From Steroidobacteraceae bacterium (GTDB lineage: Bacteria; Pseudomonadota; Gammaproteobacteria; Steroidobacterales; Steroidobacteraceae), in assembly GCA_029266835.1 (NCBI GenBank), contig JAQSWD010000001.1:42800-106799 (forward strand): a stretch of DNA of 64,000 nucleotides. The letters run 5' to 3'. The notes below the pieces were generated by a model. The model ran no database searches. It had not been told where the DNA came from and worked only from the letters and a program-made list of their open reading frames with translations. The translations under genes and the position numbers were made by a program. Within the stretch, counting starts at the first letter, position 1. Each line of letters begins with the position of its first letter. Shown here one piece after another: positions 35,876-44,463 of the stretch.

Positions 35876-37669
35876 ATGTCCATCGCCCTCGACCAAGTCA
35901 CCAAGCGTTATCAGGATCAGCCCGTCGTCAACGACGTGTCCATCGAAGTGGGCGAAGGCGAGTTCTTCGTGCTCCTCGGACCGTCGGGCTCCGGGAAAAG
36001 CACGCTGTTGCGCGCCATCGCCGGCCTCACCGGCATCGACCACGGCCGCATCTCGCTGCACGGGCGCGACGTGACCCATGTCCGGGCCCGCGACCGCGGC
36101 GTCGGCCTGGTTTTCCAGAACTACGCGTTGTTCCGCCACATGACCGTGGCCGACAACATCGAATTCGCGCTGCGCGTCCGCCGCATGAAGGCCGCCGAGC
36201 GCCGCGCACGCCGCAAGGAACTGCTGCAGCTCGTGGCGCTGGAAGGCATGGATGAGCGATTGCCCGGGCAGCTCTCGGGTGGTCAGCAGCAGCGCGTCGC
36301 GGTGGCCCGCGCGCTGGCGCACAAGCCGCAGGTCCTGCTGCTGGACGAACCTTTTGGCGCCCTGGATGCCAAGATCCGCGAGGAACTCCGTCGCACCATC
36401 CGCGCCGTGCAGCGCGAGCTGGGTATCACCACGGTCCTGGTCACCCATGACCAGGAAGAAGCCTTCGCGCTCGCCGATACCATCGGCGTGATGAATCACG
36501 GCCGCCTGCTGGAAGTGGGCAACCCGAACGATCTGTACACGCAGCCGGCGACGCGTTTCGTCGCCACCTTCCTGGGCGCCGCCAACCTGCTGCTGGCGCG
36601 ACAGAGCGTCGATGGCATCCGCTTCGGCGCGACACCTCTGAGCGCGGAGGGCGCCGAGCCGTTGCAAGGCGGCCGCGAACACGAAGTGGTGGCGGTGCTG
36701 CGTCCCGAGGAAGTGGAGGTCGGCACGGCGCGTGAAGACCTGTCATCCGATTTCATCGCGCGCGGCGCGGTGGAGGAAATCGTGTTCACCGGCGCCCTGG
36801 AGCGACTGCGCGTGCGGCTGCTCGATGAGCCCAGCGCCGCGCAGCTGCTGGGTGCGGGCTCCGCCTCCGGCGATCCGTTGATCGAGATCACACGCACCCA
36901 GCCTCAGCGCCGCGAATTGCCACTGCTCGCCGGTGCCCAGGTGGCGCTGGGCGCGCGTCGCCTGCACGTGTTGCCCACGCCGATCTCCAGCTTTCTGGCC
37001 TGCGCGCCCACCGAGGCGGAGGCCGCCGAGATCGCCAGGGAGCCACTGCTCGAAAGCCTGTCCACGCGCATGAAGACGCGCGTGAGCCTGCGCGCCATCG
37101 ACGGGCTGGCTGGCACGCCTGCGCCGTTCGCCGGTGTCGCCGCGATCACGGCGGGTAGTCAGGCCAGCGAGACCGTGGAATGGCTGATGCGACACGGCGC
37201 CGGCGAAGTGCTGGTCCTGCCGAAGAATGCGCCCAGCCCCGCGCGCGTGTTCATCCACTGGACCGACGAGGCGGTGCGCCGCGCTACGCTTGCGGTGTCC
37301 GCGAGTCTGCTGCGGCATGTGTCCGCGGAAGCCGTGTATCTCGGCATCGTGCCCGAAGGCGATGCCACCGGACGCGGCACGCCCATGCGCAAGCTGCTCG
37401 ACGCGCGCTCCGAGGCGCAGCAGAGCCACGGTCTCGAGATGCGTACCGAACTCGCCATCGGCGAGACCGTCACCGAGATCACGCGCAACCTGTCGACGGG
37501 CAGTTCGCAGATGCTGGTGCTCGGCATCACCGACATCACGCAGGCCGGGACGGCGTACCGCACACTGCTGGCGGCCCAACCGGGCTGGCCGGTGCTCATC
37601 GTCTATCGTTCGAAAGACTGGGGCCCCGGCCGCCAGGCGGCGCGTTCCGCTCCGGAAATAGCCGCATGA
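35876..37669 (+). CDS. cysA: Sulfate ABC transporter ATPase fused to a universal-stress-protein-like domain
   Basis: The 597-aa protein starts at ATG 35876; the frame is open from 35765, but that part is promoter-like. Residues 1-235 are an ABC ATPase: Walker A GPSGSGKST, signature LSGGQQQR, Walker B VLLLDEP, H-loop VLVTHDQEE. About 240-345 is a TOBE-type regulatory segment. CysA normally ends near residue 350. Here another 245 residues read as a Usp-like alpha/beta domain (AGEVLVLPKN, TEITRNLSTGSSQMLVLGI, WPVLIVYRS). The ATPase powers CysT/CysW; the extra domain may sense nucleotide or stress. Its stop overlaps the cysT start as ATGA. Confidence 0.88.
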   Translation: MSIALDQVTKRYQDQPVVNDVSIEVGEGEFFVLLGPSGSGKSTLLRAIAGLTGIDHGRISLHGRDVTHVRARDRGVGLVFQNYALFRHMTVADNIEFALRVRRMKAAERRARRKELLQLVALEGMDERLPGQLSGGQQQRVAVARALAHKPQVLLLDEPFGALDAKIREELRRTIRAVQRELGITTVLVTHDQEEAFALADTIGVMNHGRLLEVGNPNDLYTQPATRFVATFLGAANLLLARQSVDGIRFGATPLSAEGAEPLQGGREHEVVAVLRPEEVEVGTAREDLSSDFIARGAVEEIVFTGALERLRVRLLDEPSAAQLLGAGSASGDPLIEITRTQPQRRELPLLAGAQVALGARRLHVLPTPISSFLACAPTEAEAAEIAREPLLESLSTRMKTRVSLRAIDGLAGTPAPFAGVAAITAGSQASETVEWLMRHGAGEVLVLPKNAPSPARVFIHWTDEAVRRATLAVSASLLRHVSAEAVYLGIVPEGDATGRGTPMRKLLDARSEAQQSHGLEMRTELAIGETVTEITRNLSTGSSQMLVLGITDITQAGTAYRTLLAAQPGWPVLIVYRSKDWGPGRQAARSAPEIAA

Positions 37670-38508
37670 AAAATGCCGGCCGGCGCGAACCCAATGTGAT
37701 CCCGGGTTTCGGAATCACGCTGGGTTTCACCACGTTCTTCCTGTGCGCCATCGTGCTGCTGCCGCTGTCGGCGCTGGTGCTGAAGGCCGCGGGCATGGAT
37801 TTCGCGCGCTTCATGGATGTGATCACCAGTCCGCGAGCCATCGCCTCTTACAAGCTGTCGTTCGGCGCCTCGATGGTCGCGGCGGGCGTCAACATGGTCT
37901 TCGGCTTCGCCATCGCCTGGTCGCTGGTGCGCTACGATTTCCCGGGTCGAAAATTCGTCGACGCCATCATCGATATGCCGTTCGCGCTGCCCACGGCGGT
38001 GTCGGGCATCGCGTTGACCACGGTTTTCGCTGGCAACGGGTGGATAGGGCAGTACCTCGAACCCCTGGGAATCCAGGTGGCATACAACTGGATAGGCATC
38101 ACCGTGGCCCTCACGCTGATCGGCATGCCGTTCGTGGTGCGCACCGTGCAGCCCGCGCTCGCAGAAGTGCAGCGCGATCTCGAGGATGCCGCCGAAACGC
38201 TGGGCGCCGGGCGTTTCTATGTCTTCCGCCGCATCATCGTGCCCACCGTGCTGCCCGCGCTGCTCACCGGCTTCACGCTGGCCTTCGCGCGCGCCGTAGG
38301 TGAATACGGTTCGGTGATCTTCATCGCGGGCAACATGCCCATGAAGACCGAGATCACCCCGTTGCTCATCGTGATCCGCCTCGAGGAGTTCGACTACGCC
38401 GGCGCCGCGGCCCTGGGTTGCGTGATGCTCGCCATCTCGTTCGTGATGCTGCTGGCCATCAACCTGCTGCAGGTCTGGGGCCGCAAACGCATGATGGTGT
38501 CGCGATGA
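37666..38508 (+). CDS. cysT: Sulfate ABC transporter permease CysT
   Basis: The 280-aa inner-membrane permease has about six helices and the ATPase-docking EAA loop LEDAAETLGAGRFYVFRRIIVP. The segment SGIALTTVFAGNGWIGQYL is typical of CysT (CysU). The start is the ATG of an ATGA overlap with cysA. It pairs with CysW to form the channel for sulfate or thiosulfate. A second permease gene follows by 25 nt. Molybdate or tungstate specificity is less likely, because two different permeases and Sbp-type binding proteins are present. Confidence 0.92.
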   Translation: MKNAGRREPNVIPGFGITLGFTTFFLCAIVLLPLSALVLKAAGMDFARFMDVITSPRAIASYKLSFGASMVAAGVNMVFGFAIAWSLVRYDFPGRKFVDAIIDMPFALPTAVSGIALTTVFAGNGWIGQYLEPLGIQVAYNWIGITVALTLIGMPFVVRTVQPALAEVQRDLEDAAETLGAGRFYVFRRIIVPTVLPALLTGFTLAFARAVGEYGSVIFIAGNMPMKTEITPLLIVIRLEEFDYAGAAALGCVMLAISFVMLLAINLLQVWGRKRMMVSR

Positions 38509-38533
38509 GCATCGACGGGAAGGACCTTCGCTG

Positions 38534-39406
38534 ATGGCCGGTCCCAGCAACGCCGGCGAAATCGCCGCCGAACTCTCCACGCGGCCGGGCCATCGCAGCC
38601 TCGGTGCTTCGCTGGTCCGCTGGCTGGTCATCGGCGTCTCGCTGGTTTTTCTCGGCGCGCTGCTGGCGGCGCCGCTGGCCGCCGTGTTCGCCATGGCTAT
38701 CGAGAAAGGCTGGACCGCCTACTTCTCGAGTTTCGCCGACCCCGACACGCGCGCCGCCATCCGCCTCACGCTGCTGACGGCCGCCATTGTCGTTCCGGTG
38801 AACACGGTGTTCGGCATCACGGCCGCGTGGTGTATCGCGAAGTTCGAATTCCGCGGCAAGAGTTTCCTGATCACGATGATCGATCTGCCGCTGGCCGTGT
38901 CGCCGGTGGTGTCCGGCCTGATCTACGTGCTGCTGTTCGGCCTCAACGGCTGGTTCGGCGCGTGGCTCATGGAAAACGAGATCAGCATTGTCTACGCGCT
39001 GCCCGGCATCGTGCTCGCGACCATGTTCGTGACTTTCCCGTACGTGGCGCGCGAATTGATCCCGCTGATGCAGCAGCTGGGCAATGACGAGGAAGAGGCC
39101 GCCATCACGCTGGGCGCCGGCGGCTGGTTCACGTTCTTCCGTGTTACGCTGCCCAAGATCCGCTGGGGCCTGGTGTACGGCATCATCCTCTGCAACGCCC
39201 GTGCGATGGGCGAATTTGGCGCCGTCTCCGTGGTTTCCGGCAACATCCGTGGACTGACCACGACGATGCCGCTGCACATCGAAATCCTCTACAACGAATA
39301 CAACTTCGTCGGCGCCTTCGCCGTGGCATCGATGCTGTCGCTGCTCGCCGTCGTCACGCTGATCATCAAGACGCTGGTGGAGCGCTCCGGATACCGCCGC
39401 CGATGA
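38534..39406 (+). CDS. cysW: Sulfate ABC transporter permease CysW
   Basis: The 290-aa protein has about six membrane helices, the CysW hallmark LPLAVSPVVSGLIYVLLFGLNG (quoted in parts: LPLAVSPVVSGL, YVLLFGLNG), and the EAA loop EEEAAITLGAGGWFTFFRVTLP. The late NARAMGEFGAVSVVSG is also typical. GGAAGGA lies before the ATG. Its last codon overlaps the start of the histidine-kinase gene (ATGA), tying transport and signalling into one transcript. Confidence 0.93.
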   Translation: MAGPSNAGEIAAELSTRPGHRSLGASLVRWLVIGVSLVFLGALLAAPLAAVFAMAIEKGWTAYFSSFADPDTRAAIRLTLLTAAIVVPVNTVFGITAAWCIAKFEFRGKSFLITMIDLPLAVSPVVSGLIYVLLFGLNGWFGAWLMENEISIVYALPGIVLATMFVTFPYVARELIPLMQQLGNDEEEAAITLGAGGWFTFFRVTLPKIRWGLVYGIILCNARAMGEFGAVSVVSGNIRGLTTTMPLHIEILYNEYNFVGAFAVASMLSLLAVVTLIIKTLVERSGYRRR

Positions 39407-41481
39407 AACGCAACAGCCTCGGTTGGTGGCTCGCGGCCAGCAACGTGGCCATCGTGCTGCTGGTGGCGCTGGGCATTTCCTACTTCGCCATCGACATGCT
39501 GCGCGACCTGGCAGACAACCAGCAGAAGGTCCGCGTGCAACTGGCTGGCGCCAACTCGCGCGCCGAAATCTCGCGCATGGCGGAAGACACGCTCACCTAC
39601 GCGCGCGTGCTGGCCGAGCGTCCGCCGCTGCGCAGACTGCTGGCCGAACCGGGGCGGCAAGGCCTCGCGCCTTTCCTGCGCCGGTTCTGCGATACCTCCG
39701 GTCTCGAGGCCTGCGTGGTCTTCGATGGCGCGCAGGTGGTGGCGTCGGCCGGCGCGGAACTGCCCTGGACGGAACTCTTCGCCATCTCGCAGGAGCAGGG
39801 CGAGCGTTTCATGGCGGTCCCGCAGGGCACGCAGTCCTCGGTGGCAGGAGCCACGGCCAAACTACCGGCGCAGTACGCCTCGTACAGCGTGATGGTGCTG
39901 CATCTGCTCGATGACCCGCTGGCGCGCGTGTTGTCCGGACATTCGGGGTTGCCGGTCTCGCTGGTGAATTTTCGCGCCTACAGCGCGACGCCGGTCAATG
40001 AATTCACCTCGCTGCATTCGCAGGCCATGACCGACGGCCGCTTCGCGGTGCAGCGCATCGAGTCGCTGGGGCTCTATGCATCCAGCTACCCGGTGTTCGC
40101 GTCCTCGGGTGAGTGCATCGCGTTGATCCTCACCACGGCATCGGCCACGGAGACCGACGAGGCCGTGAGCTCGCTGGTCTGGCGGCTGATCATCACGGCC
40201 GTGGTGCTCGCGGTGCTTGCGGTGGTGGCCGGCGTGCTGCTGGGCTGGCGCGTGACCAAGCCCGCCGAGGCGCTGACGGATGCCGCCGTGCGCCTGGGGC
40301 AGGGCGACTTCGCCACCTCGATACCCACCGCGGGTCCGGCGGAGATCGGCCAGCTGGCGCGCACCATGGACGACATGAGGCGCAACCTGCTCGACCTCAA
40401 TTCCGAGCTGCGGCACCGCGAAGCCGAAGCGCAGGTGGTGCTGGAGGCGGTGGTCGAAGGCGTTTACGCCGTCGACCAGGAACGCATCATCCGCTACCTC
40501 AACCCGCAGGCCGCGCGGCTGCTGGGCATCGAAGCACCGGACGCCATCGGCAAGTTCTGCGGCGACGTGCTCAAGCCCTGCGGCACGCCGGGTTCGCCCA
40601 GCGGCACCCGGCCTTGCGCTACCACCGCCTGTCCCATCCTGCGCGCGCGCCAGGCGGGCAGCGCACAATCGGTGGAACAGCTGCAGACACGCGCGGGTAA
40701 TCGCCAGACCGTGATTACCAGTTCGCGCGTGGTCAACGGCCTGCAGGTCCAGGTGTTGCGCGACGAAACCGAACTCGAAGGCGTGCGACGCGCGCGCGAC
40801 ACGGTCCTGGCGAACATCGGCCATGAATTCCGCACGCCGCTCGCGGCGCAGCTTGCGTCCATCGAACTGCTGCGCGACGGGATCAAGTCGGCGCCGCCCG
40901 AGAAGCTCGAGGAACTGGTGTTCTCGCTCGAGCGCGGCACGCTGCGCCTCACGCGGCTCATCGACAACCTGCTCGAGAGCGTGCGCATCGAATCCGGCCA
41001 GCTGGACGTGCGCCGGCAGAGCATCGAACTGGCCGATGTCATCGAGGACGCACGCGGCCTCGTCGGCGCGTTGCTGCATCAGCGGCGGCAACCGCTCGAA
41101 GTGAACGTGCCCGAGGGCCTTGCCTTGTCGGGCGATGCCATGCGCCTCACGCAGGTGTTCGTGAACCTCATGGCCAATGCCAGCAAGTTCGCGCCCGAGG
41201 GCTCACCCATCAGCATCGGCGCGGAAGTCGAGGACGCTGCCGAGGGCAAAGTGGTGCGCGCCTGGGTCGAGGACTCCGGGCCGGGACTGCCCGAGGGCGA
41301 CACCGTCGGCATCTTCGAGCGTTTCAAGCGCGGCACGCAGGAACCCGAACCCGGCGGTCTTGGCCTGGGGTTGTGGATTTCGCGTTCCATTGTCGAACGC
41401 CACGGGGGCACGCTGACTGCGTCGCGCACGGCCGAGAACCGCACGCGGTTCACCATCTCGCTGCCGCTGGAAGGCGCTTGA
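39403..41481 (+). CDS. Sensor histidine kinase with periplasmic domain, HAMP and Cys-containing PAS
   Basis: The 692-aa inner-membrane kinase has a first helix (about 8-28), a large periplasmic sensor region (about 30-255), a second helix (about 262-285), a HAMP domain (about 285-340), a PAS domain (about 350-460) holding four cysteines (C386, C393, C405, C410), a HisKA domain with NIGHEFRTPLAAQL, and a HATPase domain (NLMANASKF, DSGPGLPEG, GLGLGLWISRS). It is joined to cysW by an ATGA overlap and to the response regulator by a TTGA overlap. It probably reads a signal linked to sulfate or sulfur status, which is inference from position. The cysteines could bind metal or respond to redox. Confidence 0.88.
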   Translation: MKRNSLGWWLAASNVAIVLLVALGISYFAIDMLRDLADNQQKVRVQLAGANSRAEISRMAEDTLTYARVLAERPPLRRLLAEPGRQGLAPFLRRFCDTSGLEACVVFDGAQVVASAGAELPWTELFAISQEQGERFMAVPQGTQSSVAGATAKLPAQYASYSVMVLHLLDDPLARVLSGHSGLPVSLVNFRAYSATPVNEFTSLHSQAMTDGRFAVQRIESLGLYASSYPVFASSGECIALILTTASATETDEAVSSLVWRLIITAVVLAVLAVVAGVLLGWRVTKPAEALTDAAVRLGQGDFATSIPTAGPAEIGQLARTMDDMRRNLLDLNSELRHREAEAQVVLEAVVEGVYAVDQERIIRYLNPQAARLLGIEAPDAIGKFCGDVLKPCGTPGSPSGTRPCATTACPILRARQAGSAQSVEQLQTRAGNRQTVITSSRVVNGLQVQVLRDETELEGVRRARDTVLANIGHEFRTPLAAQLASIELLRDGIKSAPPEKLEELVFSLERGTLRLTRLIDNLLESVRIESGQLDVRRQSIELADVIEDARGLVGALLHQRRQPLEVNVPEGLALSGDAMRLTQVFVNLMANASKFAPEGSPISIGAEVEDAAEGKVVRAWVEDSGPGLPEGDTVGIFERFKRGTQEPEPGGLGLGLWISRSIVERHGGTLTASRTAENRTRFTISLPLEGA

Positions 41482-42155
41482 AGATCCTGGTCGCCGACGA
41501 CGATCTCGACCTGCTGGGTCTCGTGGCCTATTCGCTGTCGCAGGCGGGATATCTCGTCATCAAGGCCAGCGATGGGCCTGGTGCGCTGGCCGCGTTCGAC
41601 GCGGAGTCACCGGATCTCGTGATCCTCGACATCAACATGCCCGGCACCTCGGGCTTCGAAGTCTGCACGGCCATCCGCGCGCGCGGTGATGTGCCCGTGA
41701 TGATGCTGACGGCGCGCGGCGAAGAGCAGGACCTGGTCAAGGCGCTGGACCTGGGCGCTGACGACTACCTGACCAAGCCCTTCAGTCCCAAGACGCTGCT
41801 GGCACGCGTCAAGGCGTTGCTGCGACGGTCCACGGCGGAACGCGCCCAGGCGCCGCTGGCCGCCGGCCGCGTGACGCTGGACATCGAGAACTACACCGTG
41901 CGCATCGCCAACAACCCGCCCATCGCGCTGACCAAGCTGGAGCTGCGTCTGTTGCAAATGCTGCTGGCGCAGGCCGGCCGCGCCGTGAACTCCGATCGCC
42001 TGCTGGTGCAGGTCTGGGGGCATCGTGGTTCGGGTGATCGACAGTTGCTCAAGCAGCTGGTGCATCGCCTGCGCCACAAGATCGAAGCGAATCCGGCGGT
42101 GCCGCAGCTGCTGCAGACCGCGGCGCCCTCCGGCTACAAGCTGGTGGTCGACTGA
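41478..42155 (+). CDS. OmpR/PhoB-family response regulator
   Basis: The 225-aa regulator starts at a TTG overlapping the kinase stop (TTGA), with GGAAGG upstream. The frame is open further back, but only inside the kinase gene. The receiver (about 1-115) has ILVADDD, phospho-acceptor aspartate in LVILDINMP, MLTARGEEQD and the KPFSPKTL lysine. The winged-helix domain (about 128-225) has ALTKLELRLLQMLLAQ and KQLVHRLRHKIE, and ends PSGYKLVVD. It is the cognate partner of the kinase. The 11-bp repeats before cysA and the porin operon are its candidate targets. It converges on the sulfate-binding protein gene. Confidence 0.92.
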   Translation: MKILVADDDLDLLGLVAYSLSQAGYLVIKASDGPGALAAFDAESPDLVILDINMPGTSGFEVCTAIRARGDVPVMMLTARGEEQDLVKALDLGADDYLTKPFSPKTLLARVKALLRRSTAERAQAPLAAGRVTLDIENYTVRIANNPPIALTKLELRLLQMLLAQAGRAVNSDRLLVQVWGHRGSGDRQLLKQLVHRLRHKIEANPAVPQLLQTAAPSGYKLVVD

Positions 42156-42158
42156 AAG

Positions 42159-42175
42159 GCGCGCAGGCGGCGCGC
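42159..42175. terminator. Hairpin between convergent response-regulator and sbp genes
   Basis: GCGCGC, loop AGGCG, GCGCGC forms a 6-bp GC stem in the 23-bp gap between two stop codons. No T-run follows on either strand, so terminator function is uncertain. Confidence 0.3.
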
Positions 42176-42178
42176 TGA

Positions 42179-43198
42179 CTAATTGGCCCCGCCGGCCGTG
42201 ATCTGATCGAAGATGCCGCCGCTGGCGAAATGTTCTTTCTGCGCCATCTTCCATCCGCCGAAGTGGTCGATGGTCACGAGGTCGATGGCCGGGAACTCCG
42301 CGGCGTATTTCGCGGCCACATTCGCATCGCGCGGGCGATAGTGATTGCGCGCCGCGATCTCCTGTCCCTCGGGCGTATACAGGAACTCCAGGTAGGCCTC
42401 GGCCACGGCCCGCGTGCCGCGGCGCAGGACCACCTTGTCGACCACCGCGACCGACGGCTCGGCGAGGATGCTCACCGACGGCACCACGATCTCGAAGTGC
42501 TGCTGCTCCATTTCGCGCAGCGCGAGGTGCGCCTCGTTCTCCCAGGAGATCGCCACGTCGCCGATGTCACGTTGGGCGAAGGTGGTCAGCGAGCCGCGCG
42601 CGCCGGTGTCCAGCACCGGGACGTTCTGGAACATCTTGCGCACGAACTCGCGCGCATCCGCTGCGGTTGCGCCCGGCTGGCGTTCGGCCCAGGCCCAGGC
42701 GGCGAGATAGTTCCAGCGCGCGCCACCCGAGGTCTTGGGGTTGGGCGTGATCACCTGCACGTCGCTGCGAACCAGGTCACCCCAGTCGCGGATGTTCTTG
42801 GGGTTGCCGGCGCGCACCAGGAACACGATGGTGGACACATAGGGCGCGCTCTTCTGCGGCAGCCGCTGTTCCCAGTTTAGCGGCAGCATCTTTCCCTGTT
42901 CGGCGATGGCGTCGATGTCGCCGGCCAGCGCGAGGGTCACGACGTCGGCGGGCAGTCCGTCGATGACGGCGCGCGCCTGGCGTCCCGAGCCGCCGTGCGA
43001 CTGGCTGATGCGCACCTGCTGCCCGGTGCGCTGTTCCCACGACTTCGCGAACGCGGGGTTGATCTCTTCGTATAACTCGCGCGTGGGGTCGTAGGACGCG
43101 TTGAGCAGCGTGACCTCACGATCCGGCCCGCCGCCGCAACCGCCCAGCAGGGCCATGGCCGCGACCATGCCCATCAAACAACCCCGGTGTGTCCGCAT
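42179..43198 (-). CDS. Sulfate-binding lipoprotein (Sbp family)
   Basis: The 339-aa substrate-binding protein is predicted to be a lipoprotein (signal ending LLGGC). Sbp signatures are [42 protein letters not shown] (quoted in parts: [22 protein letters not shown]), [44 protein letters not shown] (in parts: [16 protein letters not shown]) and KVVLRRGT. Start ATG 43198 is preferred; the frame extends to 43240. It delivers sulfate or thiosulfate to CysTW. It is a close paralogue of the protein at 52517-53542, which is soluble. Lipid anchoring is unusual for Sbp in Gram-negatives. Confidence 0.92.
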   Translation of the reverse strand: MRTHRGCLMGMVAAMALLGGCGGGPDREVTLLNASYDPTRELYEEINPAFAKSWEQRTGQQVRISQSHGGSGRQARAVIDGLPADVVTLALAGDIDAIAEQGKMLPLNWEQRLPQKSAPYVSTIVFLVRAGNPKNIRDWGDLVRSDVQVITPNPKTSGGARWNYLAAWAWAERQPGATAADAREFVRKMFQNVPVLDTGARGSLTTFAQRDIGDVAISWENEAHLALREMEQQHFEIVVPSVSILAEPSVAVVDKVVLRRGTRAVAEAYLEFLYTPEGQEIAARNHYRPRDANVAAKYAAEFPAIDLVTIDHFGGWKMAQKEHFASGGIFDQITAGGAN

Positions 43199-43402
43199 CG
43201 ATTCCCGCTCCGACAAGGGGGCGAGAGCGTAGCAGTTCACGTGGCGGCCTTCACGGCGGCGGGCGGTTCGATGGTTGATGTCGCGCTCTGCCTTGGAACA
43301 TCCGCGTGCCCGCGAGCCTGGCCGTGTGCACTTTTCGCGGGATGGCCGGTCTCATGCGCGGCGCGTTATAAATTCGGGTACATATTCCAAGGAGTGCGAT
43401 TC

Positions 43403-44410
43403 ATGCGACTTTCACTACCCTCGGCGATCCTGGGCCTGGTTCTCGGATCGATCCTCGGAAATCCGGCGATGGCGGCTCCTGACAAGATGCAGGCAGTGGA
43501 AGTGGCGCCAGACGGCACGCTGTCCGTTCAGACGCGACCGGTCCCGAAGCCCGGAGCGGGCGAAGCGCTGATCCGGGTCCGCGCGGCGGGCGTGAACCCC
43601 GTGGATTGGAAAATCGCGTCGCGCCGCGTCGGCCTGGTGCCGGGCACCGACGTGGCGGGCACCATCGATGCGGTGGGTGAGGGCGTCTCCGGATTCGCCG
43701 TGGGCGATGCCGTGCTGGGCTTCGCGCGCACCAGCGGCAGTTATGCCGAGTTCGCGGTGGTGCCGGTGAACAGCCTCGCGAAGAAATCCAGGATGCTGAG
43801 TTTCGAACAGGCCGCGGGAGTGCCCATCGTGGGCGAGACCGCGTATCGCGCGCTGCACGAGGCCGGAAGGATAAAGAGTGGCCAGACCGTACTCATCCAC
43901 GGTGCGGCCGGCGGCGTGGGCTCCGCGGCCGTGCAGATCGCCAAGGCCGCCGGCGCGCGCGTCATCGGCACCGCCTCGCCTAACAACCACGAATTCCTCG
44001 AGTCGCTGGGCGCCGACCAGGTCATCGATTACCGGTCGCAGCGTTTCGAGGACGTGGTCAGGAACGTGGACCTGGTACTGAACACGGTGGATTCGCAAAC
44101 CGCCACGCGTTCGCTCAAGGTGCTGCGCGAAGGCGGCACGCTGGTGTCGGTGGCCGGCGCGCCCGATGCGGCCGGCTGTGCCGCGGCTAAGATTCACTGC
44201 ACGCGCCCGAATCGCGACACCGGGCCCAGCAACGCGGACGTGCTGGCGCGCCTCATGGAGCTGGCCGATGCCGGCAAGTTCTCGGTGAACGTCGACGAAG
44301 CCTTTTCGATGGCCGACGCCGTCAAGGCCTGGCAGAAAAGCCGCGCCGGGCACACGCGCGGAAAGCTCATCATCAAGGTGAATGCCGGGCCGACGATGAA
44401 GCACCAGTGA
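43403..44410 (+). CDS. Exported MDR-family NAD(P)-dependent oxidoreductase
   Basis: The 335-aa zinc-free medium-chain dehydrogenase/reductase is of the quinone-oxidoreductase type. A GroES-like domain (about 35-150, RAAGVNPVDWKIASRR) precedes a Rossmann fold with GAAGGVGSAAVQIAKAAGARVIG (in parts: GAAGGVGSAAVQ, GARVIG). Unusually, it carries a Sec-type signal peptide (SLPSAILGLVLGSILG, cleavage after AMA), so it should be exported, where NAD(P)H is not expected. AAGGAG lies before ATG 43403, supporting that start. It is followed 53 nt later by a second exported enzyme, which may be co-transcribed. The substrate is unknown. Confidence 0.85.
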   Translation: MRLSLPSAILGLVLGSILGNPAMAAPDKMQAVEVAPDGTLSVQTRPVPKPGAGEALIRVRAAGVNPVDWKIASRRVGLVPGTDVAGTIDAVGEGVSGFAVGDAVLGFARTSGSYAEFAVVPVNSLAKKSRMLSFEQAAGVPIVGETAYRALHEAGRIKSGQTVLIHGAAGGVGSAAVQIAKAAGARVIGTASPNNHEFLESLGADQVIDYRSQRFEDVVRNVDLVLNTVDSQTATRSLKVLREGGTLVSVAGAPDAAGCAAAKIHCTRPNRDTGPSNADVLARLMELADAGKFSVNVDEAFSMADAVKAWQKSRAGHTRGKLIIKVNAGPTMKHQ

Positions 44411-44463
44411 TTCGCGGTACTCTCTCGTGCCAGCCGCGCGGGCTGGCTCGTGGGAGAGCGGCG

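Noticed and set aside
43199..43402. GTTACC repeats before the sulfate-binding lipoprotein gene
   Set aside because: Only weak matches (GTACCC, ATAACG) were found; I do not include this promoter in the proposed regulon.
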